In this document: in pieces, positions 1 to 5,916 of the stretch
How positions within the stretch are numbered: the first letter of the stretch is position 1
Layout: the number at the start of each line of letters is the position of its first letter
NCBI GenBank assembly: GCA_964628435.1
Contig: CAZVON010000032.1
Location: forward strand, 1 to 10,115
DNA from: CAZVON01 sp964628435
Lineage (GTDB): Bacteria > Patescibacteriota > Microgenomatia > Levybacterales > UBA12049
Direction of reading: 5' to 3'
Length of the DNA: 10,115 nt
Position numbers and translations under genes: made by a program
The notes under the pieces: model-generated
The model's database searches: none
What the model was told of the DNA's origin: nothing
Seen by the model: only the letters and a program-made list of their open reading frames with translations

Positions 1-671
1 AGAATTGAGCGATCCATGAGTTCTTGTATTTGCCAATTCATATCAGGATCACTGGATAATCCTGTTTCAATGCCATAAACATATTGTGTCAAATCTTCAA
101 AACTTTCTTCCAACGAATCATACCCGGAGGCACTGCCATACATGCCAAAATGTGGCGTCCAGACATGACATGGAATAAGCATACACCTCTTGTCGATTGC
201 CATAATAAGTTCAAGCATGTTTTTGGATGAAATCCCAACAATTGGCCTGCCATCCGAAGACAAGTTACATCCACGTCTCAGTAATTCTTGGTTGATTTTT
301 TCTGCTGTTGCAAAATTCGGCGAGAAAACAAGGTTATGAATTCTCCTCAGCTTCCCTTTCTCCGAATAAATACTTGCTATTTCTACAGAAAGAAGAAACA
401 ATAGCTCTTTTTGATCATTTGATGTTTTATTTTTTGAATTTGTTTCTAATTTCGAATTTCGATATTCTGATTTTAGTCTGTAAAGACCGTCTGATGCTTC
501 TTCCAGCTGTGTTCTTATTTCCTTAAACCACAACGTGTGGGTAAAATCACTGGCAGATAAAATATCAAGGCCCTTTTTCTCTGCATATTCTGCCATTATT
601 GGCAGTACCATATTCTGCGAAACCGCACGGGAGTATTTGGAGTGAAGATGTAAATCCGCTACAAACTGCAC
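1..671 (-). CDS. Endonuclease Q (PHP-domain deaminated-DNA repair nuclease), 5' part only
   Basis: The gene starts at GTG (671-669) and runs off the left edge; 223 residues are visible. The protein has the metal-binding layout of a PHP phosphoesterase: DLHLHS near the N-terminus (D6, H8, H10), ASDFTH (D42, H45), a Glu at about 97 (SSVEIA), H112 in HNLVF, H169 in IPCHVWTP, and IETGLSSDPDMNW near the edge. The order and spacing match endonuclease Q of Thermococcales, which nicks DNA 5' of uracil, hypoxanthine, xanthine and abasic sites; the family also occurs in some methanogens and bacteria. Residues about 68-88 are a polar low-complexity stretch absent from homologues as I remember them. The start is chosen because the conserved domain begins at residue 5 and an extended -10 box lies 6 nt upstream, predicting a leaderless mRNA. 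The distal part, with the zinc-binding and C-terminal regions of the family, is outside the window. A generic PHP phosphoesterase is the alternative, but the long-range match makes endonuclease Q likely. Confidence 0.85.
   Translation of the reverse strand, partial: MQFVADLHLHSKYSRAVSQNMVLPIMAEYAEKKGLDILSASDFTHTLWFKEIRTQLEEASDGLYRLKSEYRNSKLETNSKNKTSNDQKELLFLLSVEIASIYSEKGKLRRIHNLVFSPNFATAEKINQELLRRGCNLSSDGRPIVGISSKNMLELIMAIDKRCMLIPCHVWTPHFGMYGSASGYDSLEESFEDLTQYVYGIETGLSSDPDMNWQIQELMDRSI
405..470. repeat. A/T-rich low-complexity segment inside the endonuclease Q gene
   Basis: The segment contains TTCGAATTTCGATATTC and A/T runs, and is translated as a polar stretch (SEYRNSKLETNSKNKTSN). It sits between the conserved DGLYRL and LLFLSSVEIA blocks, where homologues have only a few residues. 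TTCGAA/GATATC-like short repeats of this kind are familiar to me from Patescibacteria intergenic and intragenic sites. Confidence 0.5.
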
Positions 672-677
672 GAAGTT

Positions 678-686
678 ATTATAACA
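678..686 (-). promoter_or_regulatory. Extended -10 promoter of the endonuclease Q gene
   Basis: The minus strand reads TGTTATAAT, a perfect extended -10 (TGnTATAAT), with the hexamer at 683-678. No good -35 is seen, which is usual for extended -10 promoters. Initiation about 7 nt downstream would fall on the GTG start at 671, giving a leaderless transcript. Confidence 0.6.
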
Positions 687-694
687 TGGAAAAA

Positions 695-723
695 TTGACT
701 TCACGAGACCCTTTCCTTATAAT
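695..723 (+). promoter_or_regulatory. Promoter of the secreted coiled-coil protein gene
   Basis: TTGACT (695-700), a 17-bp spacer and TATAAT (718-723) make a near-consensus housekeeping promoter on the plus strand. The expected start near 730 leaves only about 7 nt before the ATG at 737. It overlaps the upstream region of the divergent endonuclease Q promoter, so the two polymerases may compete. Confidence 0.75.
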
Positions 724-736
724 CAAACTCAACCAT

Positions 737-1765
737 ATGAATAAGTGGTTGATTGGCGTCTTTACAGGGTTTACCCTATTAACAGCAGTTCCGTCTTCCA
801 TGTACGCAGGCGGCGGTCCAGTTGCGCTGTATGCATTTCCTCAGAGACCCTTTGACCAAACTAAAACCTTTATCCTCAATGCAGAGATTTATTCTTCTGG
901 GTCTTGCAGCGAATTACAACCAACATTCGCATTTAAAGACAGTAAAGAAAGCGATACTATTACCCCATTTACCCCTCCTGACGATGGTACCTACATAACA
1001 AGGCACTACTATACCGGTCAACCAAATTTCCAGTGGAAGGAAATCTGCGACTTTTATGTTCAGGCAAAATCAGCAACCGCAGAACAGCGAACTGTAACAG
1101 TCACTGTTTCGGTGGACGGGAAAACACAGGAGCGGGAAACCAAAGTAGCCTATGGCGATGATTATTACTCCAAGCAACTGCAAAACTATGGCCGGGTTAA
1201 CGATGCTGACAATACCCCACATATTGATGTGATTAGCGAAAAATATCTTGGTGGTCCCAAGCGTGAAGTAGTAGTCCACTGGCAAAAAATCCCATGGGCA
1301 CAAAAGTATGCTGTATTTTCCTCGATGCTGGACGAGAAGGGGAACAAAATTACACCTTACCTTCCGTATCCCCCTACTACCGAAACGAAAACCACTCTGA
1401 ATATTGCTGCATTTTCACCTTTTTATCTTAGCGTTAAAGCATGCAAAGAAGATGATCCCTGTGACACTTTAGGAGAAAACCCGTATGCAAGAAGATTAAT
1501 TGACAAAATGCGAAATGTTGACGAGTCAAAATTACCGGTAACTCCTTTCGTAACGAATATACCGACTAAAACCATTCAAAAACAGCTGGACATTACTCCT
1601 TTCCCGACTACCGAAACTCAAGGAAGAGTTGAAGAGTTACATAAAAAAATCGCAGAGCTCGAAGGAAAACTAGAAGAATCTCAAAAAAAACAATCAGCCC
1701 TGGAAAAAACAGTCAATGACTTGCTCATACTGATAAAAAATCTCTTTGCAGTTTTTAACAGATAA
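737..1765 (+). CDS. Secreted beta-sandwich protein with C-terminal coiled coil (hypothetical)
   Basis: This is a 342-residue exported protein of unknown function. Residues 1-24 form a signal peptide: MNK, a hydrophobic core, and a probable signal peptidase I site after MYA (24). The mature part is rich in beta-prone and polar residues. Residues about 177-237 (VVVHWQKIPWAQKYAVF through LSVKAC) resemble a fibronectin type III-like strand pattern. Four cysteines (57, 104, 236, 242) could form two disulfides outside the membrane. A Pro/Thr-rich linker (about 267-294) leads to a heptad-patterned coiled coil (about 296-328) ending in LLILIKNLFAVF, a short hydrophobic tail that could touch the membrane or self-associate. 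The frame is open back to 599, but the promoter at 695-723 and the signal peptide fix the start at ATG 737; the 46 upstream codons are not transcribed from that promoter. No enzyme motif is visible. A cell-surface or envelope adhesion role is only inference. Confidence 0.8.
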   Translation: MNKWLIGVFTGFTLLTAVPSSMYAGGGPVALYAFPQRPFDQTKTFILNAEIYSSGSCSELQPTFAFKDSKESDTITPFTPPDDGTYITRHYYTGQPNFQWKEICDFYVQAKSATAEQRTVTVTVSVDGKTQERETKVAYGDDYYSKQLQNYGRVNDADNTPHIDVISEKYLGGPKREVVVHWQKIPWAQKYAVFSSMLDEKGNKITPYLPYPPTTETKTTLNIAAFSPFYLSVKACKEDDPCDTLGENPYARRLIDKMRNVDESKLPVTPFVTNIPTKTIQKQLDITPFPTTETQGRVEELHKKIAELEGKLEESQKKQSALEKTVNDLLILIKNLFAVFNR

Positions 1766-1769
1766 TCTC

Positions 1770-1778
1770 TGGTATAGT
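1770..1778 (+). promoter_or_regulatory. Possible extended -10 promoter in the convergent gap
   Basis: TGGTATAGT is a TGn-TATAgT extended -10 just after the stop of the secreted-protein gene. It lies 7 nt before a GTG codon at 1786, the same geometry as at two leaderless genes in this window (669-671 and 7793-7795). No matching -35 is present. Confidence 0.3.
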
Positions 1779-1785
1779 TAAATAA

Positions 1786-1851
1786 GTGGCGCAAGAAGGT
1801 GGCTACAACGAAATTCTTCTCAAAAAACGAACTTCCAAAAAATCGAGCTGA
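1786..1851 (+). CDS. Possible 21-residue leaderless small ORF
   Basis: GTG at 1786 opens a frame of 21 residues beginning MAQEGGYNEILLKK and ending at TGA 1851. The peptide is basic at its end (KKRTSKKSS) and matches nothing I know. The only support is its position 7 nt after an extended -10 box. It could equally be the stub of a decayed gene or chance. Confidence 0.2.
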   Translation: MAQEGGYNEILLKKRTSKKSS

Positions 1852-1875
1852 TTCCATTATACAGTATATCAGTAA

Positions 1876-2604
1876 TTAATCTTCTTCTCTTAACGGTGGC
1901 AATGGCGATCGTGGAGGCGGAAGCTGCTTAGAACGAACTTCAAGAGTTATTGACCCATTTTCAATTACTCTAACGCCAATTCTTCTACCATCCTCGTATT
2001 GCCCTTGCCCGAATGCAACAAAATCTCTTTCTTCCCATACCACATCCTTCGGCAGAATAAAAATCTCGTCAGTCAATTGCTTTAACCTCTCAAGTTTTAT
2101 GCGAGGAACACCACTTTTATCAGGCCCTAAGTCAGGCTGTGCCAACGCTGGTTTTTGACCAGACGAGCGTAAAACATTCACTTCAAACGTGCTTCTCTCT
2201 GGAATACCGGCACGATAGTCATTTATGACACGCATTTCTGCCTCTTGTCGCGCACCAAGGGTAATGGTTGATCCAGCAGATACAAATTGTCCTGATTCTC
2301 CCATCAACTCGGGATGATACTCAAGAACGTCGCTAAAACGGTCTAAAAACTCTGGACGTAGTATCCGTCTTGCCAAAACAAGAGTCAGTGTTTTATCTTT
2401 CTGTCTTAACTCACGTACCTCAGTATCAATGGATATATCTCCAATGCTCCCCTTATCTTTTGCAGGTGCCAATGGAATTGGTGAAGGCTGTATGGGTTCG
2501 GCTTGTGTACAAGCAGCAACTACAACACCAACAATAGCAGCAGGCACTGCTTTCCTCCCCATTGCCTTTCCTCGCAAACCAGGATCCATATCTATTCTTG
2601 ACAT
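1876..2604 (-). CDS. Putative lipoprotein, function unknown
   Basis: A 242-residue protein when started at ATG 2604. The N-terminus carries a lipoprotein signal: basic MGRK, hydrophobic AVPAAIVGVVVAA, then Cys32 in a VVAAC lipobox, so the mature protein would be lipid-anchored outside the cytoplasmic membrane. A Pro-rich tether (about 37-50) follows, then a mixed alpha/beta region with no recognised motif and a Pro-rich acidic tail (PPPRSPLPPLREED). The start is uncertain. ATG 2604 lies 6 nt after a consensus -10 and would be leaderless. ATG 2562, 14 codons in, has a purine-rich GAGGAAAGG just upstream and gives a more usual short signal peptide. The frame is open to a TTG at 2619, but that codon lies inside the promoter. 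The gene converges with the secreted-protein gene, whose product may share its extracytoplasmic location. Confidence 0.7.
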   Translation of the reverse strand: MSRIDMDPGLRGKAMGRKAVPAAIVGVVVAACTQAEPIQPSPIPLAPAKDKGSIGDISIDTEVRELRQKDKTLTLVLARRILRPEFLDRFSDVLEYHPELMGESGQFVSAGSTITLGARQEAEMRVINDYRAGIPERSTFEVNVLRSSGQKPALAQPDLGPDKSGVPRIKLERLKQLTDEIFILPKDVVWEERDFVAFGQGQYEDGRRIGVRVIENGSITLEVRSKQLPPPRSPLPPLREED

Positions 2605-2610
2605 GGCTGG

Positions 2611-2639
2611 ATTATACAAAAAAAAGAAACAATTTTCAA
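2611..2639 (-). promoter_or_regulatory. Promoter of the lipoprotein gene
   Basis: On the minus strand TTGAAA (2639-2634) and TATAAT (2616-2611) are separated by 17 bp, close to the bacterial housekeeping consensus. Initiation near 2604 would coincide with an ATG. It lies between the ligase stop and this gene, so the two need not be co-transcribed. Confidence 0.7.
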
Positions 2640-2708
2640 TGCTTGCGATCTCTTCATATTTTTTATTTCCTTTTCAGTTAACACTATTACTAATATAATA
2701 GTAAAAAG

Positions 2709-4499
2709 TTAGTCTTTTCTATTTTTTCCTTGTTGCTTGTACATTTCAATTAACTCTTTTACGGTTGTTGCATCCTCTGCGCGTTTGTCCGAAGTTCTGA
2801 AGGAAACCAAACGAGGAAACCGTAAGGCATACCCCGGCTCTTTCTCCCCACTTATTGCTTCTTGCTTATTACTTATCTCTGTCCCGGCCGTATGCACCGG
2901 ACTTCGCGTTATCTCATCTGCCAACACTTCTATCACAATTTGTGGTTTAACCCACACCGATGGCAAAATAATCGAATTGACGCGGGCTGGTTTGTGATCT
3001 ATTTTTATTTTATCCGCACGCTTGTGAATCTCTGTCCATTCTTCATCCGTTAATCCGGTTCCTATTTTACTAACGGTCACAAACTCATCATTTTTTTCAT
3101 CATACACGCCAACCAAAAGCGCTCCTGCGCCAAATGCAGTGCGCTTTCCTTTTCCAACAATGTATCCCAAAACTACACAATCAATAGTATCGTGCAATTC
3201 TCCGGCAGAATGGCGCTTGAGTTTAACCCAGTTAAAATTCCGCCCGCCTGCTTCGTATAATGAATCAACTCTTTTAACCACCAACCCTTCCAGTCCTTTT
3301 GAAATCGCGTCATCAAGCATAACTGCAAGGGGTTTTGGATCGGTCAAGGTTTGAGTTTTGGAAGGGATCAAAATGTCTTCACCATGAACAGTTGCTTTAA
3401 GCTGTGCTAATCGAACCGATAGCGGTTCATCAATGTATGATTTTCCATCTTTATACAGAAGATCAAACACGAAAGCCCGAAGTGGCAGTTTTTTAGCAAC
3501 TTCTTCGATGTTATGTTTTCTTCGGCGTTTCGTTGTCTCCTGGAAAGGCAAAAATTCTTCGGATTCTGGGTTATATGCCAAAGCCTCTGTATCTAAAATC
3601 GCTGTTTTGGCTTTTACCTGTTTCAATGTGCCTTTGATAAGCTCCGGAAACATGTGCGTCATATCTTCAAGATTTCTTGAAAACATCGATATCTTACTGC
3701 CGTCTTTGTGGATTTGCACCCGAAACCCGTCAAATTTATACTGCGCCGATACTTCTTTCATTTTCTCAATTACTTTTTCTGGACTTGGGAGCCGCTCGCA
3801 GAGCTCCGACCGAATTGGCCTGCCAACAGTGATTTTTAGTTTTTGAACTGCTTTCAATCCTTTTTCTTTCAATGTCTCACCAATAAGACCCAAATCCGAG
3901 GTTTCGTTATATGCCTTTTCTAACAAGTTCCTCTTTGAACGGTCTCCCAAAATAGCGAGAGCCAAGCCATCAAGCACAGTTGGATCACCAATGCCAAGCC
4001 TACTGGTACCGAGTGGGATTCTTACTAAATGTTTTGCGGAAATAGCATCTACTCTTTTTAAAAGATCAGACAGCAAGGTCAGCCGCTTCTCAACCGTCCC
4101 ATCCCCTTTTGTTTGGGCAATCTGAGTCAAAATATCAAACACTTCTCGTACCGATAATTTTTCCTGCCTGCCGGCAGGCAAGGCATTTTTAATTTTTAAT
4201 TTTTCATTTAGTCGCGAAGCAACTAATCCCATGTCACCAAGCTTATTATAATGTTTTAAAACATTGTCTTTAGACGATCCGTACGCATTCGCAACCGCCT
4301 GGGCAACAGTTTTTTCTGCCATGCCGATTTCGATAGGCGCGTAAAACGGCGCAACACGGCCCTGGGTTAAATAAATGATCTGAGCTATTTCATCAGAGGA
4401 GGTATGTTTAAACACATCAGCCAAAATATCAATCAACGCAAGACGAGAAGAAGTCTGTTCTAATTTTTCAAAATACTGCGCTAATTTTGAAAACGTCAT
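2709..4499 (-). CDS. lig: ATP-dependent DNA ligase, archaeal type
   Basis: A 596-residue ligase that seals nicks in duplex DNA through an AMP-lysine intermediate. The layout is that of archaeal/eukaryotic ligase I: an N-terminal DNA-binding domain (about 1-225), an adenylation domain and an OB-fold domain. Motif I is KFDG with nucleophile Lys255. SRN (274-276), ILDTEA (301-306, motif III), FVFDLLY (343-349), EGLVVKR (404-410, motif IV), WVKLKRH (424-430, motif V) and LRFPR (559-563, near motif VI) are all present, so it should be active. The usual bacterial NAD-dependent LigA is a different family. Two stretches look inserted: residues about 101-113 (LKIKNALPAGRQ), encoded by a palindromic repeat plus an A/T-rich repeat, and about 541-554 (EISNKQEAISGEKE). 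ATG 4499 lies about 14 nt after a -10 box and has no Shine-Dalgarno site. It is transcribed toward the lipoprotein gene, which has its own promoter. Confidence 0.95.
   Translation of the reverse strand: MTFSKLAQYFEKLEQTSSRLALIDILADVFKHTSSDEIAQIIYLTQGRVAPFYAPIEIGMAEKTVAQAVANAYGSSKDNVLKHYNKLGDMGLVASRLNEKLKIKNALPAGRQEKLSVREVFDILTQIAQTKGDGTVEKRLTLLSDLLKRVDAISAKHLVRIPLGTSRLGIGDPTVLDGLALAILGDRSKRNLLEKAYNETSDLGLIGETLKEKGLKAVQKLKITVGRPIRSELCERLPSPEKVIEKMKEVSAQYKFDGFRVQIHKDGSKISMFSRNLEDMTHMFPELIKGTLKQVKAKTAILDTEALAYNPESEEFLPFQETTKRRRKHNIEEVAKKLPLRAFVFDLLYKDGKSYIDEPLSVRLAQLKATVHGEDILIPSKTQTLTDPKPLAVMLDDAISKGLEGLVVKRVDSLYEAGGRNFNWVKLKRHSAGELHDTIDCVVLGYIVGKGKRTAFGAGALLVGVYDEKNDEFVTVSKIGTGLTDEEWTEIHKRADKIKIDHKPARVNSIILPSVWVKPQIVIEVLADEITRSPVHTAGTEISNKQEAISGEKEPGYALRFPRLVSFRTSDKRAEDATTVKELIEMYKQQGKNRKD
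4163..4206. repeat. Palindromic repeat with A/T-rich repeat inside the ligase gene
   Basis: TGCCTGCCGGCAGGCA at 4165-4180 is a perfect 16-bp palindrome, flanked by one further C/G match. It is followed by two TTTTTAA-type units (about 4186-4206). On the coding strand the two parts read as LPAGRQ and NEKLKIKN. The GC-rich palindrome stands out from its AT-rich surroundings. I recall the same palindrome and its PAGRQ-type peptide from Parcubacteria genomes, where it appears as a dispersed repeat. Confidence 0.75.
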
Positions 4500-4513
4500 A
4501 AATCTATGTCACA

Positions 4514-4542
4514 ACTATAAATGATTTTCCTTTATCGGTCAA
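4514..4542 (-). promoter_or_regulatory. Promoter of the DNA ligase gene
   Basis: The minus strand has TTGACC (4542-4537), a 17-bp spacer and TATAGT (4519-4514). The predicted start near 4507 leaves a 5' leader of only about 8 nt before ATG 4499, with no Shine-Dalgarno sequence. Confidence 0.7.
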
Positions 4543-4613
4543 TCTCAATTTTAACCGCTTGCCCAAGCTATGATGTGTACTCCTGGCCGACTGTCCTAGG
4601 ATAAATCCAACAC

Positions 4614-4651
4614 CTTTTTTCCACGGAATATTGAACTCACGTGGAAGGAAG
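4614..4651 (+). other. 12-bp RNA hairpin that could mask a ribosome-binding site
   Basis: Read as plus-strand RNA, 4614-4625 (CTTTTTTCCACG) pairs completely with 4640-4651 (CGTGGAAGGAAG), including two G-U pairs, around a 14-nt loop. On the minus strand the two G-U pairs become mismatches, so the plus strand is the better RNA. The right arm holds the AGGA site of the small ORF at 4656. No clear plus-strand promoter is visible upstream. Confidence 0.35.
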
Positions 4652-4655
4652 CGAA

Positions 4656-4754
4656 ATGAACCAACACAGTAACTCCGCTGAGCAGAGCATGCTGCTGGGT
4701 GTTAAATTCCAAATAGCCTATCCAAATCTTCCAGTAATAAAACCTTCTGTCTGA
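4656..4754 (+). CDS. Possible 32-residue small ORF, antisense to the pstB end
   Basis: ATG 4656 follows an AAGGAAG purine tract with good Shine-Dalgarno spacing (AGGA ends 6 nt upstream). The product starts MNQHSNSAEQSMLLGVKF and ends at TGA 4754. It overlaps the last 37 nt of the convergent pstB gene. No similarity is recognised and there is no clear promoter. The case rests on the ribosome-binding site and the hairpin covering it; chance is a real alternative. Confidence 0.18.
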   Translation: MNQHSNSAEQSMLLGVKFQIAYPNLPVIKPSV

Positions 4755-5677
4755 GGATCTTTTGGATTGGTAAAAATGTCCGAAGTATCCCCGTGTTCAA
4801 CGAGTTCTCCTCCCAACATAAAGGCGGTATGGTCGGCAACCCTGGCTGCCTGTTCCATTTTGTGCGTCACCAATACAATAGTATAGTCACCCTTTAACTT
4901 TCCCATTAAATCTTCTATTTTCTGTGTCGCAATCGGATCAAGAGATGAGCACGGCTCATCCATAAGCAGCACTCCTGGATTTACCGCAAGTGCTCGTGCA
5001 ATTACCAACCGCTGCTGCTGACCGCCAGACAATAAAGCACCAGACCTTCCTAATTTGTGTTTTAACGTTATTGGCCTTCCTCTTAACCTACCAACCAAAG
5101 AGGGTTTCGCAGAATGGTCAACAACTTCACCAAATAGCCCAACCCGTGTTAAAAGCTCGGTTACTAACGCATCTCGTTTTGCTTCTGTAGATGGAACTTC
5201 CCCTGTAAACCTTAGCCCATGTAAAACATCCCCGTAGATAGATTGCGTGGGAAATGGATTTGGAGTTTGAAATACCATTCCAATTGCTCTTCGCACTCGT
5301 ATGGGATCTACGGTTGGGTCATATATGTCCACAGGCTCTCCACTCCCATCATCAAACAAAACACTTCCTGATACCCGTGCGCCAGGAACAGTCTCAAACA
5401 TTCTATTCAAACAGCGAAGCAACGTTGATTTCCCAGAACCAGACGGTCCAATAATTGCTGTTATTTTCCCTGGTTGTATAGCAAGATGTATCCCATTCAA
5501 TACTTGTTTGTCGCCGTACCAAGCAGATAAATTCTCCACGTTAAGAGCAGGAGGCAATGGTTCTTGCTGCTTTTCTTCTTGACCCGCAGATAATACATCT
5601 GGTTTTACTGATGGAAAAGCAATTCCACGATTTATTCCATTGAGACCGAGGTAAATTCCTCTCTCTAATCTGCTCAT
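4718..5677 (-). CDS. pstB: Phosphate ABC transporter ATP-binding protein PstB
   Basis: A 319-residue cytoplasmic ATPase of the PstSCAB phosphate importer. Walker A is GPSGSGKS (77-84), the Q-loop Gln is 137, the signature is LSGGQQQR (216-223), Walker B is VLLMDE (236-241), the D-loop is SSLD (244-247) and the switch His is 272. The ending TEGFITGRFG is typical of PstB rather than of other importer ATPases. Two oddities: about 42 extra residues before the usual start (conserved ALNVENLSAWYG begins at 44), and about 20 extra residues at 190-212 just before the signature (KPSLVGRLRGRPITLKHKLG). ATG 5677 is the only ATG start before the conserved domain, with no clear Shine-Dalgarno site. The permease, binding-protein and phoU genes are not in the window, so PstB must work with partners encoded elsewhere. 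A probable promoter and terminator-like hairpin precede it. Confidence 0.93.
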   Translation of the reverse strand: MSRLERGIYLGLNGINRGIAFPSVKPDVLSAGQEEKQQEPLPPALNVENLSAWYGDKQVLNGIHLAIQPGKITAIIGPSGSGKSTLLRCLNRMFETVPGARVSGSVLFDDGSGEPVDIYDPTVDPIRVRRAIGMVFQTPNPFPTQSIYGDVLHGLRFTGEVPSTEAKRDALVTELLTRVGLFGEVVDHSAKPSLVGRLRGRPITLKHKLGRSGALLSGGQQQRLVIARALAVNPGVLLMDEPCSSLDPIATQKIEDLMGKLKGDYTIVLVTHKMEQAARVADHTAFMLGGELVEHGDTSDIFTNPKDPQTEGFITGRFG

Positions 5678-5705
5678 CGCTTTTTATGCTGTTTTTTTTA
5701 TCCGT

Positions 5706-5730
5706 AAAAAATACTCTGGAAAACAGAGTA
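5706..5730 (-). terminator. Terminator-like hairpin in the pstB leader
   Basis: On the minus strand TACTCTG (5730-5724) and CAGAGTA (5718-5712) form a 7-bp stem with a 5-nt loop, followed at once by six T (5711-5706). The stem has only three G-C pairs. It may end transcription from the 231-residue gene upstream, or act as an attenuator if the promoter at 5746-5775 drives pstB. Confidence 0.4.
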
Positions 5731-5745
5731 ATGCTATAAGACTGT

Positions 5746-5775
5746 AGTATAGCATACGGCTGAATTTACAGTCTA
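5746..5775 (-). promoter_or_regulatory. Probable pstB promoter with overlapping dyads
   Basis: On the minus strand TAGACT (5775-5770), an 18-bp spacer and TATACT (5751-5746) with an upstream TG make an extended -10 promoter. Two dyads overlap it: ATGCTATA (5731-5738) with TATAGCAT (5748-5755), and GACTGTA (5740-5746) with TACAGTC (5767-5773). The predicted start near 5739 gives a leader of about 60 nt containing the terminator-like hairpin. Confidence 0.45.
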
Positions 5776-5916
5776 TCTCAACATCAAGCACAAGATATAA
5801 TTTGATTGGGTGGGGCGGGCGCTTAATTGCTCCAAAAATCGCGAAAAAATTCGGCGACTCCCAAATATGGGAAATGCGATGAGCAATGGTTTTATCGCCA
5901 TTTATCATTTCCTGCA

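Noticed and set aside
89..274. 61-codon minus-strand frame and the plus-strand frame at 308-526
   Set aside because: Both are other-frame shadows of the endonuclease Q gene, whose true frame starts at GTG 671 and leaves the window.
599..736. Upstream in-frame extension of the secreted-protein gene
   Set aside because: It precedes the promoter at 695-723, overlaps the endonuclease Q gene and would bury the signal peptide.
2683..2702. Inverted repeat ACTATTA/TAATAGT after the ligase stop as a terminator
   Set aside because: The stem is nearly all A-T and no T-tract follows on the minus strand.
4640..4660. GGAAGGAAGC resembling the SRP RNA domain IV loop
   Set aside because: The flanks do not form the required short stem around GGAA or the symmetric internal loop; the sequence pairs better in the 12-bp hairpin at 4614-4651.
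5808..5819. G-rich run as a G-quadruplex
   Set aside because: There are only three G-runs (GGG, GGGG, GGG), so a fourth strand is lacking.
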